64,000 bases of DNA from Isoetes taiwanensis (Eukaryota; Streptophyta; Lycopodiopsida; Isoetales; Isoetaceae), in the NCBI GenBank assembly GCA_021234155.1, contig JAJEKV010000062.1, positions 8,389,408 through 8,453,407 of the forward strand. The letters run 5' to 3'. The position numbers and the translations under genes were made by a program. The notes under the pieces were generated by a model. The model was not told the DNA's origin. It worked only from the letters and a program-made list of their open reading frames with translations, and searched no databases. Below, piece after piece: positions 22,350 to 35,143 of the stretch (position 1 is the first letter of the stretch; every line of letters starts with the position of its first letter).

Positions 22350-25300
22350 TCACCACCCAACCACGAGCTCTTAACTAGAACACAACCGCCCCAGAGCTCT
22401 CCTGTGAGCAACTATATAGCATGCACGCCCCTTTGGTCCTCCATTGGACCAAACTCTCCTTTGGGTGAAAGGCTCAAAGGCTTAAAGGCCCACGTGGCCT
22501 AAAAAGACCCCCACGTCCTTGCATATATCAGCTTTACGTACCATCGCAAAACACAAGAACAAATAGAAATAACAACATAAAAAAGAACATGGCTATACAA
22601 AAACTATGGATGGATCAGAAGGCCACTGATCCCTAGTGATAGGCTGACCTCCTCTGTATACTGCCCACTTTCATTGAAGGTTAGCTTCTCGTAATTCCTC
22701 TTTTTGTCTGCAGAGCTGTGTTCAAGTTATATGCTCTTGGATAGAAAAGGTGGTCCCTTTCGAATGATTGCCATGCCTCAGTATATACAACCTAGATCTT
22801 TGAAATGGACTAGGAGGTGACAAGGACGGTCGGGTCGTGTTGCTCCTACCCGATGTGCCGAGATGATGCCATTTGCCTCTATGTGTAGCACCTTGGTAAA
22901 AAAAATCCCCGCCTCATTTGTAGCAAGACAACCACTCGTCTCCTCAATACCGACAATATGTAGGCTCAGGGCCAGTGTGTGTTGATCATCCTCTAGTGGC
23001 CTACCTATCTCAAAAGAGAATATCTGCCTATCCTGTGCGTAACGATTCCTTAGTCAAAGTTTGTGTAGACATGTCTACCCTGGTGGTGGCACACTAATGT
23101 TACTTGCTGACTCAAGCACTAGCTCCAAGAGTTGTATCCAGCTTTCCAAGACAACTGAACGGATGTCCCCGTGATAATGGTGTTGGACCGGATCGTTCGA
23201 ATCCTGGCAACAACTGCTGGTGGTAGGCATTGAATCTGAGCATCTAACGTAACCAATGCCATATCCAGAACCATATCTAAAGCTATCAGTGCATCTGTTT
23301 GTGCCAAAACAGGCCGTTGGAGTCCAAAAGAGGGTGCAACACTAAGATATGATATTCAATAGTAAAATCATAGGGTTTTTCAAAGGCCTTCATGGTGTTC
23401 TTGTCATGCTCTTGGCTTTGCAAGTCTCCCTTTCCATAGTCTTGAGTTTGTGGGTCATGGTAAGTATATGTGGCTCTGCTATATGTGGGCAAGGATAATC
23501 TGAGCTCTGTAACAGGTATTTTCAATCGAAACAAATAAATACATTATGTCGAGATGATGCTTGAACCAAATCGAAATAGTAAAGCCAGGACTAAGAGCCA
23601 AGAAGCAACATCTGCATACCGAATTGGCCAGCCCAAGGAGAAATCATTATGCTACTATACAAATCATGTATTAATCAACTAGTGGGGTGTGAAACCCTAT
23701 CAAATCTGCTCATAAATTTTCTGTTCCAGAACACTTAATAAACATGGACATATTATACACCATCAAAAAACTTCTAGAGAGAGCTTTCCAACGCAATAAA
23801 AAACACTCCAAACAGAGTCCGGATTCAAAAGTTATGAAACAACCATACTATTGTCAAATCTGCATGGCATGCACTCTGCAAAAAGGTACCCGAATTTAAA
23901 AGCACAAGAAACAAGTATTTATCTTGATAGATCTAGGTCAAATCATATGTCAATGGAAAGCTCTCTACATAAGCTTTTGAAAGAGCCCAAGATCATCTAA
24001 ATCTGACCTCCGTAGCTCAAGTTATGAGTACAGGAACAATTGACATTCTCTTTCTAGCACTTCTCTCTCTAGCACTAATCTATTCTAAGAAATAACGGCG
24101 ATAAGGGAAAACCCTTAATGTTAATAAGAATGCTGACAAAATGTACAAATATGCATCATGATACATGGTGGTACATATCAAGGTAGTGTTGGAGGATATA
24201 TCTGAGTATGCACGTCCATCACTTCCTGAAGATATAACTCCAGCAGCTGCATTGAATATGTGCTTAACATCACATGCAACTGTTGGATTGGGCTAGACCG
24301 ACTCAGCGTAACATGCCCGGATGTGATCATGTACTGGACAACTCTGAAATATGTGACCTTTATCCTCAATGACTCCCAATTGGCAGCACTGGCCCTGGTG
24401 CGGCTTTCCCATCCATCAGATGTCTATCTCAATTCTGAGGCAGTGAACCGTTCACAAAATGAAGCTATAACTTTGCGCTTTAAGCAGATGGGTATACAGG
24501 TAGCATTGAATGCCTCATTTGAGCATGGGATTTATATGGTGATGGTAGTGTATTGTCTTGACATGTTCAAGGGCGCTGGCATCTTGAAGCTTGCTGAGGA
24601 AACAAGCGTCAAGCTACTGCATGGCGATCCTCTTCTGTTTGCACCTGTACTCTTGCACATTCCATTGAGATAGCCACTGAGCTCGTTTTTTCTTTTAGCA
24701 AGCCTTGAGGCGAGGTGAGCCCATTGCCACAATATACGCTAGACTGGGGAGATGAACATCATCCATATTGGCCATCTTGTGAAAATAGACGATGTGGTGA
24801 TCAAGAGCAGATGACATTCAGATAAGCTATGCTCAGCTGGTCCGTCCTGGCCAGCCCCTGCATGAGATGCTGAGCACAACCGGTATAGAGGTTGGGATGA
24901 TACCTTCAAGAGATCATGGATCGCCGAGATCAGCTCGGTCCTCAGGCACTTACCTGATACATGTACATATTTCTGTCCCCCATGGTATATATTTATATTT
25001 GTATTTGTACACTTTGACAGCAAACCTATTCCTGTCACAGTTTTTCCCCCAAACAACCCTTCGGGGCGGGGAGGGGGTTTTTTAACCCGGACAGTAATAT
25101 GCTTGATGTGCCTCCTGTTTGGGTCCCATAGGCCAATTGGTCTCCGTGGACGATAAAAACTCTATTCTAAAGAGGCAAGAAATTTGTCTCCTGCAGGAGA
25201 TTCTGATATGGGCCTGTGGATTTCACCCTAGTCCACCTGGTCAAATATAGTTTGTTGTAGCCAAGTTATCTTTTTTATTGTGATGGCAACAAGTAACTAC

Positions 25301-26160
25301 TCCGCTGGACCATCTAAAGAAAGGTCATCAAGTCAAATTGATTTCAAGTTGAAGCAACAACCATCTGGGATTTTAGGGATGAACAAGTAATGGGAATAAA
25401 GAAAGCAAATCTATCAACGATTCGAGCAATGGGAAAAGAGCATCTTCTAATAGATTCAAAACTAAAAGATCATGCTTTCACAGCAACATTGCGAACAAAG
25501 CTCAAAAGCTAGACTAACATCTTTTTCATAGAATTTTTGTCTCACTCTATTTAGGGACTGGAATCGATAAATCAAAATACCAGTCAAATAGAAAGGATCA
25601 TTTGGAAATTGAAATAGAGGAATCAGTCGAAGGAAAGAGATAATAGAACAAAGAATGGATACTTCGGTCTGCATGGCCAGAGGACAGAGTGGATGAATGT
25701 GTAAACATCATAAAAAAATCGTTACAAGGAAACGGCAATGCAAAAAGATCTCAGGACATTCTTCAACAATATGAAGACGACGTTCAGCGATGCAGAAGGT
25801 CCTTCAAAGATGTTGATTGCTCAATCATCAATTAATGGCATTCACTACATCATTTAACAATGATTCCTGCACAAGCGTGGTTGAACAAGCCTATATGGCT
25901 ATTTGCCGTGTACATAACATCCTCTAACAATGTCTGGAGGTCCTTCAAAAAGGTCACGACGTTCTTCAAAAACATTTTCTAAAAAGTGGAGGGAATATTT
26001 TTTTAAAAGTTGACATTATTCTAGACACAACGTATGCCATTTAATGGCATCCCATAATTTTCTTCAAAAACAATGGTCTTTTCCACCATATTTGTCGCAA
26101 GCAAGAAGAGCAATAGAGGAGATTTTGCAACCAAAAATCTTAAAACATCATATTAAATAT
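22350..26160. other. Unassigned DNA, one longer frame of unknown meaning
   Basis: The longest open frame (24260-24673, 137 codons, starting with GTG) has no recognisable domain. Minus-strand frames at 23119-23307 and 24739-25056 are equally uninformative. The segment 23765-23845 contains gagagagctttccaacgcaa. It matches, in opposite orientation, 55630-55715. The block 25440-25680 reads smoothly on the minus strand for 70 codons (FLRLIPLFQFPNDPFYLTG), without a family I know. Confidence 0.35.
23765..23845 (+). repeat. Dispersed repeat segment (partner at 55630-55715)
   Basis: It shares tcaaaaagct/aacttc, agagagctttccaacgcaat and ggatcaaaagttatga blocks with the reverse complement of 55630-55715. 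This looks like a conserved piece of a larger, otherwise diverged repeat. Confidence 0.6.
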
Positions 26161-26164
26161 AAAT

Positions 26165-26240
26165 TATGTCTGGATGGTAACAGATTAGTCTGTAATTATC
26201 TTAAGTTCAAGACCTCTGAGTCACACTATGTTTAGTTCCA
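26165..26240 (+). repeat. Short repeat related to 1655-1718
   Basis: It shares attatgtctggatggtaaca, aagttcaagacctct and gagtcacactat with 1655-1718. Words resembling A (ggtaacagattag) and B (agttcaagacc) boxes hint at a tRNA-derived SINE, but this is weak. Confidence 0.4.
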
Positions 26241-26781
26241 TCGCATGGCATCTATCTCTATCTATCTGCTGAAATATGATTTACATATCATTGCCACATA
26301 ATGACACCATGGAAACTATTTGTTTACCATTGAATCGATGAGTGCAAGTCATACCAACCTTAACTTCTGTTTAAAAAAAAAAAAAATCTTCTTTCTCCTT
26401 TGGTTGAATTGTTAACATGGTGATTGTTCTTTCGTTTTAGTGTTTTCTTTTCATGCAATTCCAGCCTATCTATGTATCACACCTTAGCTAGGGGCGTGGG
26501 GCAAATGCATATGCCCATTGGCTCTCCAATTTTTATACATCCACGATCATCTCTTGTTAAATAAGGTGCTAAATGCATTGTGGGTTTCCTTGCTACTTTC
26601 TTATTGTTGAAGTTAAATTGAAGACTGTAATTTTTTGGAAATTTGGTGCAAACGGTCCATTTAAGTATCAATTGGATGTTATAGAAGATATTCATGGAAG
26701 AGTTATGATCAATTAATGTGAAAGTAAAAAATTGAAGTGATCCAGCTTAAAATAGATTGTTTGAGGTGGAGTTTTAGCCTT

Positions 26782-27121
26782 AATGGAAAATGTTGGTGAC
26801 TTCATGAGACATAGAAACTATACAAGCTCCTTCTAGAGGGAAAGGAATTAATGCGAATGTGTGTCAGTAAGATGTTGGCAGGCTTATAGCAACCATGGAA
26901 GTGAAGGCAAAATAGCCACTCATGTATTGAATTTTAAGTAGGTAGGCTTACAGAACGGTGCTCAATTATATATCTCGACAAAGTACAAATATATCTTTTG
27001 AATATCTAGCACAATAATAGGAGGCTTCCCTTTTATTTTTAAATGTTTTTGCATATGATTTTCTTATGATTTGATGGATGTATTTGATAAGGTATACTAA
27101 TTAGTATATTTAGAGTGTGCA
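26782..27121. repeat. Repeat family R, copy R2, first block
   Basis: Collinear with 11825-12154 of R1, from the shared atggaaaatgttgg start to the tagagtg(c/t)g block. The 0.8 kb that follows (27122-27944) has no counterpart in R1. Confidence 0.78.
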
Positions 27122-27944
27122 TATGCTTGAATTAATTTTGATGTTCGCTTCCAATGGTTTAGACCATATACCATCTAGTTCTTTTGTGTATTGTATTTTT
27201 TAATGCAACAGCCTAACCTCGAGTGTCTCCTTATCTCAAAGGTTAGACTATCCATGGCAAAGTATCTTGATCTAAAAAAATAGATGGTCCAAAAAAATAG
27301 TTGAAGCACACCCTTTAGAGATCTATCTGCCCCTTCATCATTTTGCTTCGTTAATCCTCAGATTGCTATATTGACATTTCTATTGCCGTACCTCTTGTAC
27401 CTATTGCAATATACGTGGTGAGTAATTTCGGGACTTCCAAATGCTCAAAAAATTTTAAAGCTTTTCGAGCAACTTTTAAGCCCATATAAATGCACACCCC
27501 TACTTATGCATCGCAAAGACTGAGCACACTTTTACCCAGAGTGATCAATTTTACACATGAAAGGCCTAGATGTTTACATGTACCTACTTATGGTCGGCAA
27601 TCTTGTGATGTGATTCTTGGTACAGATTGTTGTGATGTGGCTTCCTAGAGGTTGATCACGAAAACTTTACAGACATGGCGATTTGGATTGCATCATACTC
27701 AATTGATAATACCCTTTCTTATTGACGTGTTTCTATACTGATTGAAGGCCCATGTATAGACAAGTTCTTACTTACACTGGGCATACATTTATTAAATGTT
27801 TGAACACCCAATATCTTATTATAATCATTTTGGATTAACTCAAACCTTAACTTATCGTCTTGGATTAACATGGACTCAACTTATGCGCGACATTATCGGG
27901 TACATGTTTACTAGTGTATTCTGTAATGTATTGCATTGGATAAG

Positions 27945-28059
27945 AGAAAGCCCTCGATGCTGCATTCTTAATTGTCAACAAGGGGCTCGAGTCATTCTAG
28001 TTTTCAATCAGGAATGCAGGGTAAAGGGCCATTGTCATAATGTAAAAATCGTCTATTCT
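27945..28059. repeat. Repeat family R, copy R2, second block
   Basis: Matches R1 from about 12155 (gctgcattc, tgattgtcaacaagg-like). It ends in the 15-base target duplication of LINE B (28045-28059). Confidence 0.78.
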
Positions 28060-31000
28060 TTTTTTTTTTTTTGAAGGCAAGGATTTTTAGTATTCATATT
28101 AACATAAGTACATCAGAGGAGGTATATCCATTGAAAAATGATATACCAAGAGTTGGCATGCAGAAATATAAGATTCTGTCATGTCCAAAAAAACTCCTAT
28201 CATGGAGAGAATATAACCTTAAAAAGTTTTAAAACTGCAAGTACACTTATATCAAAACTCAGTATGGAACCTGGAAACCTCCTTATGCTGCTATCAGATC
28301 CTGGATTGTCAGGTTAGCCACCCTGCATCTACCAAAGATGTTCAATAGTAGATCGAGCTCCTCACAAGAGTAATTGGTGAAGTCTAACAGAAGGAGCACA
28401 TGTGCCTCCCTTTTTTGCTGCCATGCATGAAACAGACTCAGAAAAAATGGCCTCAGCCCGTTATACCTCCAAACTTCTTTTCTCTTCAACAGCTTCTTGA
28501 TGGCCAAGGCATGAATCATCTCTTGCTTCAGCTGGATGAATCCATTTCAGACTTAGACAACATTGCCTCCTCCTCATCCGAATTTTCTGCCTGCCCCATT
28601 CCTCTAGTTGAACTTCCTGCTCTATTGAGTCTCCTCATAGCATCTGTGCAAGACATCATCAGATAATGTTAGTTTCAACATAAAAAATTCAAATGGTCCC
28701 TTAAAGGAACCAATACTGTCCCATTCTGTATCATATTTTTTCTCTTTTAAGGTCTTATGGGCAATGGAGGAGATCTGGATAAGATCCAGCAGAGTTTTTT
28801 TCAGCCAAATCATAGATGAGGCATGATCCCCAATCATAACTCTGTTTCTATGTAATCATATAGCCCAACAGGTCAGAGTTCTCATAGTGTTAACCAGCCT
28901 GCTACCATTATCCCAAAAGGAAAGTAAATTATTAGTAGTTGGCACACCCTTATTGATTTGTGTTGTCCAGCTCCAAAAATCTAGCAACCAACTACATACA
29001 AAAACATGGTTTGGGGTCTCTACTTCCCCACATAGTTTGCACTGGTTTGATACAGTGTGGTCATATTTGGCTCGATTGTGATTGGTAGCTAAACTCTGGT
29101 GCAAAGCAATCCATTTAAAGGTCTTGATCCTAGCAACAGTGTATATTTTCCAGCCTTTTGCACAAACAGAACTTAATTTGTCCTCCTCACAATTCCATAG
29201 TAGAGTAGCTTTGGATGGTTTCCTTTCAAATAAAGCCCTGTATATGTCCTTGACCAAATATATCTCTTTTTTATTCAATTGCCATTGATTACTATTCTGG
29301 CTAAGCTCCTGGTATCTTCCCATATGTTCCATAATCAGATGGTAGATTTTTTTATCTATTTCAGAACCTTTGGTTCTGTTCTTAACCTCCTCCCAAGTGA
29401 GCCATCTGTTAGAAGAGTCCCTTAGATCTTCAATTCTTGTAATACCTGCATTATACCACTGCATGTATTTCTGAGGGTGTTGAAGGGCTAAGCAGCCAAT
29501 GTCCTCAGGGGCTAGAGCAGGATGCCAGAAGAAATTGGTGTCTTTACTCCTAGCATCCAAACAAGGTGGTCTGTAGCATAAGGCTGCATTATTCCATGCA
29601 TCCAGGATTCTTCTCATTATATTAGATGTTCCAAGGCTTGGAGTCAACTGAAAGAAGGCTGAATCAGGTAGGCAGTGCTTAAGAGTGACACTCCTAACAG
29701 GGTGAGAGCACTGCAGCCAATATCTGATGATCTTAAGAGATGGAGATGGTCTATTAAGGTATAGAGCTCTCCACACCATCTTTGCTGCTAAAGCTTGAGC
29801 TTGAATGAACAGGTCCTTACAGCCAAGACCCCCATCTTTTCTAGGTTTGACCAAATCTGACCATGCCACCTTGTGTGACCCTTGCCATATGAACTTCCTG
29901 ATGATCCTTTCAATTTGTTTGTAAGAGGCCTTATCTCCTACCAGAGTTGAGGAGAAGAAAACATGTGTACTACCAATCACAGAATTAGCAATTTCAATTC
30001 TTCCAGCAAGGGATAAAGTGGAAGGGTACATATTGAGTTTTTTCTTAATCCTGGAGACTATAGATTCCCACAGTCCATGTAAAGAATGGTTGAGAGCAAG
30101 AGGGATCCCCAAAATCTTTGTGGCTGCCTTGTTGTCCAAAACTTTGATGCCTTGGATAGTTGTCTCCTTAGTGTAAAAAATTATTGCACTTTTTGTTTTA
30201 TTTAGCATAACCCCTGCAGCTGCTCTAAATTTATCAATTGCCTCCAGAAAATTTGGTAAACTATTATCCCCATGCTTAAGGAACACAAAAGTGTCATCAG
30301 CATATTGCATTATTGTAAAGTCCTCATCCCCTTGTGGCATCTTCAAGCTGTTGATTAACTTTCTTTGCTGCAAACTAATTGCCATTCTAGTAACCATTTC
30401 AGCAATGATCAGGAATAAGTGTGGGGCCAATGGGCATCCTTGTCTCACCCCCCTCTGGCATTGGAAAGGTTTAGATGGAGTACCGTTAATAATAATGGCA
30501 GATGAAGCATTAACATTGAAACTCCAGATTTTATTGTATATGCTATCTGGGAACACAAGGTGTGCCATGGCCTTTTGTAAAAACCTCCAATCAATGGTGT
30601 CATATGCTCTCTGAAAGTCAAGCTTCAGAAGCATGCATTGCTGGCCTGACAATTTGTTCCAATGCAAGCCTTCAGTTGCTCCTATATAATTATCCAGTAT
30701 ATTCCTTTGGGGCAGAAATGTAGATTGACACGGGCTGATCAGCTTATATAAAACACATTTAAGTCTGTTGGCCATCATTTTGGCTAGGATCTTGTAGCTT
30801 GTATTAGTCAGTGTGATGGGCCTCCAATCTCCCAGAACCTGAGGGGTATCCACCTTAGGAATCATGGTGATGTGCCCAGCATTAATTGCAGGATGTAGCC
30901 TTGAGGCACTCCATGCCCCTTGAAAGAAGATAATCAGATCCTCTTTCATTGTGTCCCAGAATTCCAGGTAGAATTCTGGTTGTAAACCATCTGGGCCAGG

Positions 31001-31317
31001 ACTTTTGCCCTTGGCCATAGATTTTAGTGTTTCCAGGATCTCCCTCTCCTGTGGGACTGCCAATAGTTCTTCCTCACTGATTTTTTCAGAATTCTGTGGG
31101 ATATCCTTGAAGAATTCCATCATAGTTTGCTTCTCTGCCTGCTTATTTTCAAAAAGTTTTGAGTATTCCTCTTGAAAATATTCCTCAATCTCTTTTTGGT
31201 CCTCTATACTTTTCTGGCCATCCCTGATTTTGATAATCCCATTATTCACAATTCTACTTTTAGCTGTTCTGAAAAAGAAAGCAGAGCTGCCATTATCCAT
31301 ATTGTTAAGATATTGTT
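28060..31317 (-). mobile_element. 5'-truncated L1-like LINE (LINE B)
   Basis: It is inserted on the minus strand into repeat R2. The 15-base sequence AAAATCGTCTATTCT is present unchanged at both sides (28045-28059 and 31318-31332). The tail is a T-run at 28060-28072 (poly-A on the minus strand). The 5' end lies within the spacer between endonuclease and RT, so ORF1 and the endonuclease are missing. The identical target duplication and the long intact frame point to a recent insertion. The equivalent unbroken site is seen in R1 near 12240. Confidence 0.92.
28856..31300 (-). CDS. LINE B ORF2 remnant: reverse transcriptase and zf-RVT
   Basis: 814 codons are open from ATG 31300; this first Met is internal to the original ORF2. 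The linker is followed by GKSPGPDGLQPEFY (about residue 98) and MIPKVDTPQVLGDWRPITLT. RT motifs are LKLDFQRAYDTIDW (about residue 225), GVRQGCPLAP and QYADDTFVF (YADD at 30293-30304, about residue 333). Then come the thumb and the C-terminal zinc-ribbon-like CKLCGEVETPNHVFVC (near residue 770). The TGA at 28856 is followed in frame by about 70 more codons (to 28622), so the stop may be a mutation. Polymerase residues are all present, but endonuclease is lacking. It could act only if expressed from outside, so it is most likely dead on arrival. Confidence 0.88.
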   Translation of the reverse strand: MDNGSSAFFFRTAKSRIVNNGIIKIRDGQKSIEDQKEIEEYFQEEYSKLFENKQAEKQTMMEFFKDIPQNSEKISEEELLAVPQEREILETLKSMAKGKSPGPDGLQPEFYLEFWDTMKEDLIIFFQGAWSASRLHPAINAGHITMIPKVDTPQVLGDWRPITLTNTSYKILAKMMANRLKCVLYKLISPCQSTFLPQRNILDNYIGATEGLHWNKLSGQQCMLLKLDFQRAYDTIDWRFLQKAMAHLVFPDSIYNKIWSFNVNASSAIIINGTPSKPFQCQRGVRQGCPLAPHLFLIIAEMVTRMAISLQQRKLINSLKMPQGDEDFTIMQYADDTFVFLKHGDNSLPNFLEAIDKFRAAAGVMLNKTKSAIIFYTKETTIQGIKVLDNKAATKILGIPLALNHSLHGLWESIVSRIKKKLNMYPSTLSLAGRIEIANSVIGSTHVFFSSTLVGDKASYKQIERIIRKFIWQGSHKVAWSDLVKPRKDGGLGCKDLFIQAQALAAKMVWRALYLNRPSPSLKIIRYWLQCSHPVRSVTLKHCLPDSAFFQLTPSLGTSNIMRRILDAWNNAALCYRPPCLDARSKDTNFFWHPALAPEDIGCLALQHPQKYMQWYNAGITRIEDLRDSSNRWLTWEEVKNRTKGSEIDKKIYHLIMEHMGRYQELSQNSNQWQLNKKEIYLVKDIYRALFERKPSKATLLWNCEEDKLSSVCAKGWKIYTVARIKTFKWIALHQSLATNHNRAKYDHTVSNQCKLCGEVETPNHVFVCSWLLDFWSWTTQINKGVPTTNNLLSFWDNGSRLVNTMRTLTCWAI

Positions 31318-31660
31318 AAAATCGTCTATTCTAGTTTCATTAGTTGATCCGATCTTGCCTGATAACCTTAATTTGATTTTGCAGGAGTAGAATAAAAAAA
31401 GAAGAGTAAAAACGTGCAATTGATAGAATCACATGGGAGAAAATTCAGGAGAGAATAAAAACGGACCAGGCGGTTTTCTTGAAATGAATCTCTGCTAGAT
31501 GGCGAGATATGATTAGCAGATCAGGTTAAACCTAGAGTAGGGGGTTTTTACAATACTGTGATGTGTCTCATCTCCGGTGGAGCATTTGAATTTGTCACGA
31601 TGAGATACTCCACACTTTGTTACTCAAATTCAACTTGTGCTACTTATAAACATACATTCC
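31318..31660. repeat. Repeat family R, copy R2, third block
   Basis: It resumes R after LINE B and matches R1 at about 12245-12540 (caattgatagaatcacatgg, gagatactccacacttt). A 33-base stretch (tgaaatgaatctctgctaga) is extra here. Confidence 0.78.
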
Positions 31661-34267
31661 CATGTTCTTTTCTTGGATAGAATGGTCGCCAAATGGCAGC
31701 CATTTATTGGAAATAAACGAGAATTAACATCAACTTTCCTTGATGTATAAGGGTAAGATGGATGCTGTTGTACTTCTAGTGCAAGCTCTCGCATATACTT
31801 TGGATTTGGTTGCCTAGCTCTTCGCAAATTTTGCGTTCTGAGATTCGCTTGAACAGCTTGTATCTAGAAGCCCACCAAGCAAAAAATAGGCATAGAATTT
31901 TCAACAAACTCAATTGATCTCTGCATCGTGGACATAGTCTTTCATGAATGATTGGAATATTTATACACAACAAAGGCAACAACAAGACAAGATCTGTGTG
32001 TAGTAGAATACACGGCCCAAGGTTGCTTATGCAAGATGCATGCAATTTGCATTAGTTTAATCGACAATTTTATATTTGTTTAATTTGATACTCTGTCAGT
32101 GCACTGCAAAAAGGTTATGAATGAGGAAAAGAACAAATACTTTTATATTGCGGAGCTGTAGTGCTTTTGATCTTCAAACCAACCAGCAGTTAAAAACCCA
32201 AAGCTCTGCAGGAAGTGCTTGCCAACACTTATGCTTCATGGCTTTCATCAATTACAACAAATTCAAGTACCTTGTTTTGATATCTTAGCCTATCTGTTTC
32301 TGTTTCTAGCTACAATTTTAAATTGTACTTTGTGCAAAGCACCATTATAGCTTTGTTCATATCATTCTTTCGAGCTCTTCTATTGGATGGTATGTAGCAA
32401 ATTCTAAAGGAGACATGGTCAAAGAAACTTCTAGTAGCTTGGAGTGAATTGTCCACTACAAAACTTATCAATATATCAATTTCATCCTAATCTTTGTTAG
32501 CTCATTTTTTTCTTACTTAATAGGCAATCAACAACATCATCATAGGTAACAATAGGCAACCCACAGTGGGATAGCACCCTTTTTTTTCTTTTTATTTTTA
32601 TTATTATAGGCTTGCCTAACAAGCACACCTCCCCTCCTCCTCCCCCCACATTTGCTGCAATTCTAACATGTCCATGTTAACTGCCATATAGATAAAATTG
32701 AACCTAAGCCATTGGATCTACAAATTTCGACGTCAATGGTCTGGAAAATTAGAAAATAGTTTCTTATTCCTCTTCCACGCACTCCTTTCTGTTCCCGTTC
32801 TGTGGCCGTAGCCTTCGCTGACAAGCAGATTATTACTCGGGTTCTTATCTTGATATGAGGAGCTGAAGACAACAACACAAAAATGCATTCCATACCGGCA
32901 TACATTTTTCAGTTCAGCAAAATATATAATAGGACTTGGAGTCTAATCTAGCTGTTGAAGAAAAACTGTTGAGGTTAGACTTCTGCCTAAGAAGAGAAAG
33001 TTTTTGAGGATTAGGGTAAGCTAAGCCTCCAGCAAAATAAGTGTTTTGTTCTTCTATGGATCTTGTGTTCTCTGTTGCACTGTTTCGCATCCAAGTTTGC
33101 CTTCTGTGTTCTTAGAAGGAGAATGGCATGTCTCAATATGATATTTTATACCATTGAATTATTTTATTTTATTAGCTATGACAACTTAATTCAACTTTAG
33201 TTTTTGGGTTTTGGGATTTATAAGTTTGGTTGAGAGTTACTCAAGTTTTGGTAATTTTCCAAAGTATTTGCTTTGTAGGCTTTGAGAATCTTATATTAGG
33301 TCCTCCTTATAGTTGTATGTTGCATAGGTAACAATATTGATGCCTACGTGCTCGAGGTCTTCAACAACTGGCCATAGCTAAATGTCTTTCCCACCATATT
33401 TTGTGGGAGGTGCATATGTTGTATGAAATCTAATAAGTCAGACATAGTCATCCGGTGTACTCCATAAAGAATATCTTTGAGTTTTGCGCGCACAGCTCTA
33501 GTTTCATTAAGTCTAAAATTGAAAAGACAATATCAACAACAATCAAAGAGCCAATTACACATAAAGCACAGAAAACTAAAGAGAAACACATACTCATTGA
33601 TATGAAAGAGCATGAGCAAGATAGATGATCTTTGAGCTATCTCTACAGTTTGTTCATGATCTTGGGCTTTTCTGCAGCAACAATCTGATAGCTTGGTAAG
33701 CCTTTATCTTCTTTATATCTCTTACAATTTTTGTTTATGCATGCTTTGCTTTCAGCTTCCTTTTCCAATTCTCTGGCAGCAACCATATTTTAAACCAAGT
33801 TATCGTTATACTCCGTCAATCATATTGGTCTGAAGGCATCTATATCTCTCACCTCCGTGGCATTTCATTTCAACCTGCAACCCTTGCTTCCTCTCACATA
33901 TATGGGTGTATATGTGAAATTGCAATATGCTGGCATCTATTCTACTACATAGCGTGTGGAATGGATTGTTAATGAGGTTATCTCAAGGTACATTAAGATT
34001 TGTACTCTTAAGAATCCTGTGAGAGCCTTGATTGAAACATTATTGATTTGTTCCCTGCCTAAGACCTTGATGAATATGTTTTAATTCCATTTGTGATTTT
34101 GAATCCTATAAGCACCAAATGAATGTATCCACAATGAGCAGCAGTAAACTTGAACGAGAAAATTATTATGATTCTTCAACAAGGAGCTCATGTGCATGAA
34201 TGGCAGGAATTCTGAACTCTATGGAGCCATCTTTCTTTCCGGAGGCAGTGTTCTTCAAGAAGTTTAA
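31661..34267. other. 2.6-kb segment present in R2 only; no gene
   Basis: R1 passes directly from ttagata to gggattcatgcc at this point, so this segment is either an insertion here or a deletion in R1. No terminal repeats, poly-A or splice-type borders were found at its edges. Only short frames occur. The part 32640-32720 resembles 16110-16210. Confidence 0.4.
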
Positions 34268-34456
34268 TTGGGATTCATGCCTTCTTCTCAATGCAAAGAC
34301 CACTTGGGAAATATGCTCTCTTCAGTAGGATAAGAAGGTCGTTGCAGATCAAAATCTCAAGTATCATGCACATTGCAATATGTGCAAAACGCACAAGAGG
34401 ATATACCAAAGGCGTAGTTTTGGATGGTGTATTGCTCCACTAGAAAGACTAGTTAT
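34268..34456. repeat. Repeat family R, copy R2, fourth block
   Basis: Matches R1 12555-12741 (gggattcatgccttctt, atcatgcacattgcaatatg). It ends at the insertion point of copia A, gaaagactagttat. Confidence 0.8.
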
Positions 34457-34806
34457 TGTTGGAATATAAACATGCTGACTAAGCATAATGTGCTAAAACA
34501 ACAGTGGTTCAACACTTAGCACACATGGCTGAGAAGGTGCTAAAGTGTACAGAAGGCAACACTTTGTCAGCACTAGGCACCGACCCTAAATCAGTGTCGT
34601 AATTAGTGGCCAATGGTTAAACGGTAGATTACTATTCTTAGTCTCACCGGTTGTATATATATTCATTGTACGTTATGTACTAAACAATGCTCAGAAGTAG
34701 AGATTCTATTTCCTATTGCTTTTCTCAATAGAGTTGTTCTTGTTCTCTATTCTATCTCTTGAGTTGATCTTGCGGGGTTTGTGCTGGTTTTGCACTAGTT
34801 CTATCA
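34457..34806 (+). repeat. 5' LTR of copia A
   Basis: It starts TGTTGGAATATAAAC and ends CTATCA. It contains tgtatatatattc as a TATA candidate. The next bases, TGGTATCAG (34807-34815), are the start of the primer site. A second partial match, tggtatcagatgc, lies 21 bases on. Its partner LTR is not in the window, so the left edge rests on the TG motif and the R1 comparison. Confidence 0.7.
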
Positions 34807-35143
34807 TGGTATCAGATTTTGCTATCATGGTATCAGATGCTTTCTTAAGGGAAGAATGGAGCAAGCTATTAAACAAGAGTCCAAATTGGATTGGCCATCG
34901 TTTCCAGAAGTTCTTTGGCTGAGATTTGGTAGTGGAAAATCTCATTTGCAGCATTGGAGAAGATTCTTGCTTTTTGGCCTGGAGGAAGTGTTTTGGGAGG
35001 GAGATTCGGATTTTTCAGCGAGTTTTGATGTGAGATTCGAGCTTTCCAAGATCTTTTTGGCGACAAAATTCAAGATTCAACTTTTTTGGTGACGAATTTG
35101 TTTTCTCAACCATCTTTTTGGCTGCTGAAACCAGGAGAAATTC

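Noticed and set aside
24260-24673. 137-codon frame as a possible gene
   Set aside because: It starts with GTG, has no known domain and no supporting context; not better than chance in a window of this size.
25440-25680. Possible plastid DNA insert
   Set aside because: The smooth 70-codon minus frame looked organelle-like, but I could not match it to any plastid gene from the sequence alone.
34600-34806. Copia A LTR pair as in copia C
   Set aside because: Only one LTR of this type exists in the window; the 3' end of copia A is lost.
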